From positions 1,488,001 through 1,552,000 of the forward strand of contig CAXXKC010000003.1 of the NCBI GenBank assembly GCA_963674835.2: 64,000 nt of DNA, written 5' to 3'. This document shows, piece after piece, positions 61,808 to 64,000 of the stretch (position 1 is the stretch's first letter; every line of letters begins with the position of its first letter). The notes under the pieces were generated by a model. The model did not search any database. It saw only the letters and a program-made list of their open reading frames with translations, and was not told the origin of the DNA. This DNA comes from G963674835 sp963674835 (GTDB lineage Bacteria; Planctomycetota; Planctomycetia; Pirellulales; Thermoguttaceae). The position numbers were made by a program, and so were the translations under genes.

Positions 61808-63295
61808 ATGCGCGTTGTATTGTGGGACACACGGAAGCTCGATGCCTCGAAGGATTTTGCGGGCGGGTTCGGCGTGGGGCAGTATCCGGGCCACGGGGGC
61901 GTCCGCGGTCGGATCATTCGGCATTTCTACACGCGGGATCGCCGGCCTGTGGCGCTGAGTTTCGCGTATTTGGCGGCGATCTTCCGCCGGCTGGGCCACG
62001 AAGTGCAATATGCGGAAGACCGGCTGGTCCGCGGGGCGGATCTGTATGTGTTTTCGCCGTCGCTCATCACGTTGCACCTGGAACGGCAGGCGATTGCCAA
62101 GGTGGTGGAGCAGAACCCGGGGGCGCGGGTGCTGGTGACGGGTTTGGCCGCCTCGGTGATGCCGGAGGCGTTTGACGGGCTGAACGTTACGGTGATCAAA
62201 GGGGAAGCGGAGCAACTGCTGTGGAAACTGGATGAGGTGCTGGCACACCCGGACGCCACGGTGCAGCTCGGAACGATCGAGAACCTGGACTCGCTGCCGC
62301 TGCCGGACTGGTCGCCGTTTGGGCCACGGCGTTTTCGCATTGGCTATGACTTCTGGAAGTTTCCTACGGCGCTGGTGCAGCTCAGTCGGGGTTGTACGTT
62401 CAAGTGCAACTACTGCCCTTACATCATTCTGGAGAACGCCACGCGATTTCGGGATCCGGAGGCGGTGGTCGAGGAGATCCGCCACGGGATGCACAAGTGG
62501 GGTTTCCGATCGTTCAAGTTCCGCGACCCGTTGTTCGGGCTGAACCGGAAACACGTGTTCCGGCTGGCCGAGTTGCTGGACCGCCTGCCGCAGAAGATTC
62601 AGTTCTCGATCGAAACGCGGATCGACCTGATGCGGCCGGAGGTGCTGCGCGTGCTGAAGCGAGTGGGGCTGACAAGTATCACAGTGGGGATCGAGACGCC
62701 CGACGAGCAGACGCTGCGGCGCTACCATCGCGCGGTGATTAAGGACGATCGGCAGCGAGACTTCGTCGCGCTGTGCCGGAACATGGGGATTCGGACAGTG
62801 GCCGGGTTCATGATCGGGTTTCCTGACGATACGGAGGAGTCGATTCGCGGCGTGCTGCGTTACGCGAAGTCGGTGAATCCGACGTTTGCGAACTTCAACA
62901 TCGTCACGCCTTACCCGGGTACGGAGTTTTTCGAGCAGGTTCGCGATCGCATCGCGACGTTCGATTTTCGGAATTACACGGTCTACACGCCCGTGATGAA
63001 GTACACCAATCTCACGGCCGAGCAGGTGCAGCAGCTACACGCCAAGTGTTTTACTCGGTTCTACTTCCGCTGGAAGTATCTGCGCGACAACGCCCGATTG
63101 CTGTGGCCCCGTTTGAGTGCGCTGGGGCCGGCGCCCGCACAGGTGACTGTGTCGGACGTCGAAGAGGGACACGGGACACCGCCACCACCGGCCGGCGGGC
63201 TGGAGATCTTGCAGGGCAAGAAGCTTCGCTCGGATGGACCGCATTCGCGGGCCAATTCGGCCGAGCAGTGGAGCGATCGTCCGGTGCGCGATTAG
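61808..63295 (+). CDS. B12-binding radical SAM protein
   Basis: 495 residues. The N-terminal about 170 residues look like a cobalamin-binding Rossmann domain (RLGHEVQYAEDRLVRGADLY, TGLAASVMPEAF). The radical SAM cluster ligands are CTFKCNYC, with the barrel motifs FKFRDPLFG, IETRIDLMRPEVL, VGIETPDEQTLRRYHRA and GFMIGFPDDTEESI. The C-terminal domain ends with a low-complexity Pro/Ser tail. It could methylate, cyclise or transfer groups on an unactivated carbon of a lipid or peptide. It follows the GT2 gene at 60431 closely and likely acts in the same lipid-modifying step. HpnJ is one candidate family. Confidence 0.86.
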   Translation: MRVVLWDTRKLDASKDFAGGFGVGQYPGHGGVRGRIIRHFYTRDRRPVALSFAYLAAIFRRLGHEVQYAEDRLVRGADLYVFSPSLITLHLERQAIAKVVEQNPGARVLVTGLAASVMPEAFDGLNVTVIKGEAEQLLWKLDEVLAHPDATVQLGTIENLDSLPLPDWSPFGPRRFRIGYDFWKFPTALVQLSRGCTFKCNYCPYIILENATRFRDPEAVVEEIRHGMHKWGFRSFKFRDPLFGLNRKHVFRLAELLDRLPQKIQFSIETRIDLMRPEVLRVLKRVGLTSITVGIETPDEQTLRRYHRAVIKDDRQRDFVALCRNMGIRTVAGFMIGFPDDTEESIRGVLRYAKSVNPTFANFNIVTPYPGTEFFEQVRDRIATFDFRNYTVYTPVMKYTNLTAEQVQQLHAKCFTRFYFRWKYLRDNARLLWPRLSALGPAPAQVTVSDVEEGHGTPPPPAGGLEILQGKKLRSDGPHSRANSAEQWSDRPVRD

Positions 63296-63348
63296 TGGTG
63301 TGTGCAGGCAGGGGCGGGTGTGTTGGAGGAGCGCAGTCTGGTGGTGCG

Positions 63349-63373
63349 CACAGCCGGGGGCGGCTGTGCTACA
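63349..63373. repeat. Hairpin repeat CACAGCCG-GGGG-CGGCTGTG, copy 2
   Basis: The same 25 bases as at 31087-31111, here between the radical SAM stop and the methyltransferase start. Confidence 0.7.
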
Positions 63374-63423
63374 GGGGCGTGGGGTGCCTTGTAGGCGAGG
63401 GGCGGGGAGAGTCTACTGGGGAC

Positions 63424-64000
63424 ATGTTCTCGCCCGAGATGTACGAGCTGCTGGATTTCGGCGACGGCCGACGATTGGAGCGGTTTGGGTCGATGGTGTT
63501 GGATCGGCCCAGTCCGGCGGCCGAGGGCATTGCCAAGTCGGAGCCGGATCTTTGGCAGCAGGCGGACGCCCGATTCGAGCGCGGCGACGGCGGTGAGGGA
63601 CGCTGGGAGGGCCGGGAGGGGCTGCCGGAGCGCTGGACCGTGCAGCATGGCCGGCTGATGATGGAGTTGAAGCGGACGGAGTTTGGGCATCTGGGACTGT
63701 TTCCCGAGCAGGCGGCGAATTGGGACTGGCTTGCGGGGCGAGTGGCGGAGGCGCGCCGGCCGAGGGTGCTGAACCTGTTCGCATACACCGGAGGGAGCAC
63801 GCTGGCAGCGGCGGCCGCGGGCGCCGAAGTGGTGCATTTGGACGCGGCGCGGAACGTAGTGGCGTGGGCACGTCGGAACGCGGCGTTGTCGGGTCTGGAG
63901 GATCGACCGATCCGATGGATTGCGGACGACGCCATGAAGTTCGTGCGGCGGGAGTTGAAGCGGGACAGCCAGTACGATGCGTTGGTATTGGATCCGCCGA
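63424..64000 (+). CDS. Class I SAM-dependent rRNA methyltransferase (RlmI-like), truncated at the window edge
   Basis: The frame is open from ATG 63424 to the end of the window, 192 codons. It reads MFSPEMYELLDFGDGRRLER, then VLNLFAYTGGSTLAAAAAGAEVVHLDA (SAM-binding motif I), and ends ...YDALVLDPP, the catalytic motif IV of 23S rRNA m5C methyltransferases. The N-terminal about 60 residues are unlike the PUA domain of RlmI, so this is the planctomycete-style form without it. The C-terminus is missing. Confidence 0.85.
   Translation, partial: MFSPEMYELLDFGDGRRLERFGSMVLDRPSPAAEGIAKSEPDLWQQADARFERGDGGEGRWEGREGLPERWTVQHGRLMMELKRTEFGHLGLFPEQAANWDWLAGRVAEARRPRVLNLFAYTGGSTLAAAAAGAEVVHLDAARNVVAWARRNAALSGLEDRPIRWIADDAMKFVRRELKRDSQYDALVLDPP

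Noticed and set aside
60431..63295. A full hopanoid biosynthesis cluster
   Set aside because: Only an HpnI-like and an HpnJ-like candidate are present. No cyclase, no other hpn genes.

Overview
The window is about 64 kb of GC-rich bacterial chromosome that reads as Planctomycetota, most likely a Pirellulales relative. The signs are a Tat-exported Gfo/Idh oxidoreductase beside a sugar-phosphate isomerase/epimerase, a very large extracellular protein with the N-terminal LEPR-XLL-type motif (LEPLETRIALS) and a C-terminal metzincin-like zinc site, a planctomycete-type secreted beta-propeller-like protein, and a CysRS with a KISKS loop. Most long antisense reading frames are GC-driven shadows. No rRNA, tRNA or CRISPR array was recognised.

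Layout. 1-908: no supportable gene. 909-7932 (minus): an ABC-2 type exporter (ATPase plus two permeases) followed by an isomerase and a Gfo/Idh oxidoreductase. A 1.9-kb cargo carrying a secreted beta-propeller-like gene sits exactly at the ATPase/permease junction and is flanked by 50-bp copies of that junction. 8198-15405 (plus): ispF, cysS, then ruvC, ruvA and ruvB, with two paralogous zinc-ribbon membrane proteins between ruvA and ruvB and two nearly identical 180-bp repeats. 15623-24274: STAS, BON, M48 peptidase, serA with a class V aminotransferase, TPR lipoprotein, two small hypothetical proteins and an FHA protein. 24644-30956 (minus): the glycine cleavage operon gcvT-gcvH-gcvPA-gcvPB, followed by a LipM-like octanoyltransferase now separated from it by an IS5-family insertion. 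31144-34370: RNase R and a YhaM-like HD nuclease. 34743-36506: proS. 37021-41196: the 1391-residue LEPR-XLL protein. 41504-48129: a CNT nucleoside transporter, then a TetR/HlyD/RND efflux operon. 48625-56146 (minus): a six-gene signalling operon (lone HDOD, PAS kinase, REC-HDOD, REC-HD-GYP-like, REC-PAS-kinase, REC). 56457-64000: a secreted alpha/alpha-barrel glycosidase-like protein, a DAACS symporter with a coiled-coil insert, a GT21-like glycosyltransferase with a B12-type radical SAM enzyme, and a truncated RlmI-like methyltransferase.

The most unusual structure lies in the intergenic DNA. Six copies of a 97-98 bp element (here R1) end in CTAG or a close variant, and each sits within about 30 bp of a gene's 3' end. 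In three of them the terminal CTAG/TTAG actually supplies the gene's stop codon. The IS copy is inserted at the CTAG of one R1 element, and a second 100-bp family (R2) shares a CTAG-like junction with another. The 180-bp palindrome-ended repeat (R4) and an inverted pair (R3) around ruvB add to the picture of a chromosome actively seeded with small non-autonomous elements at gene ends.
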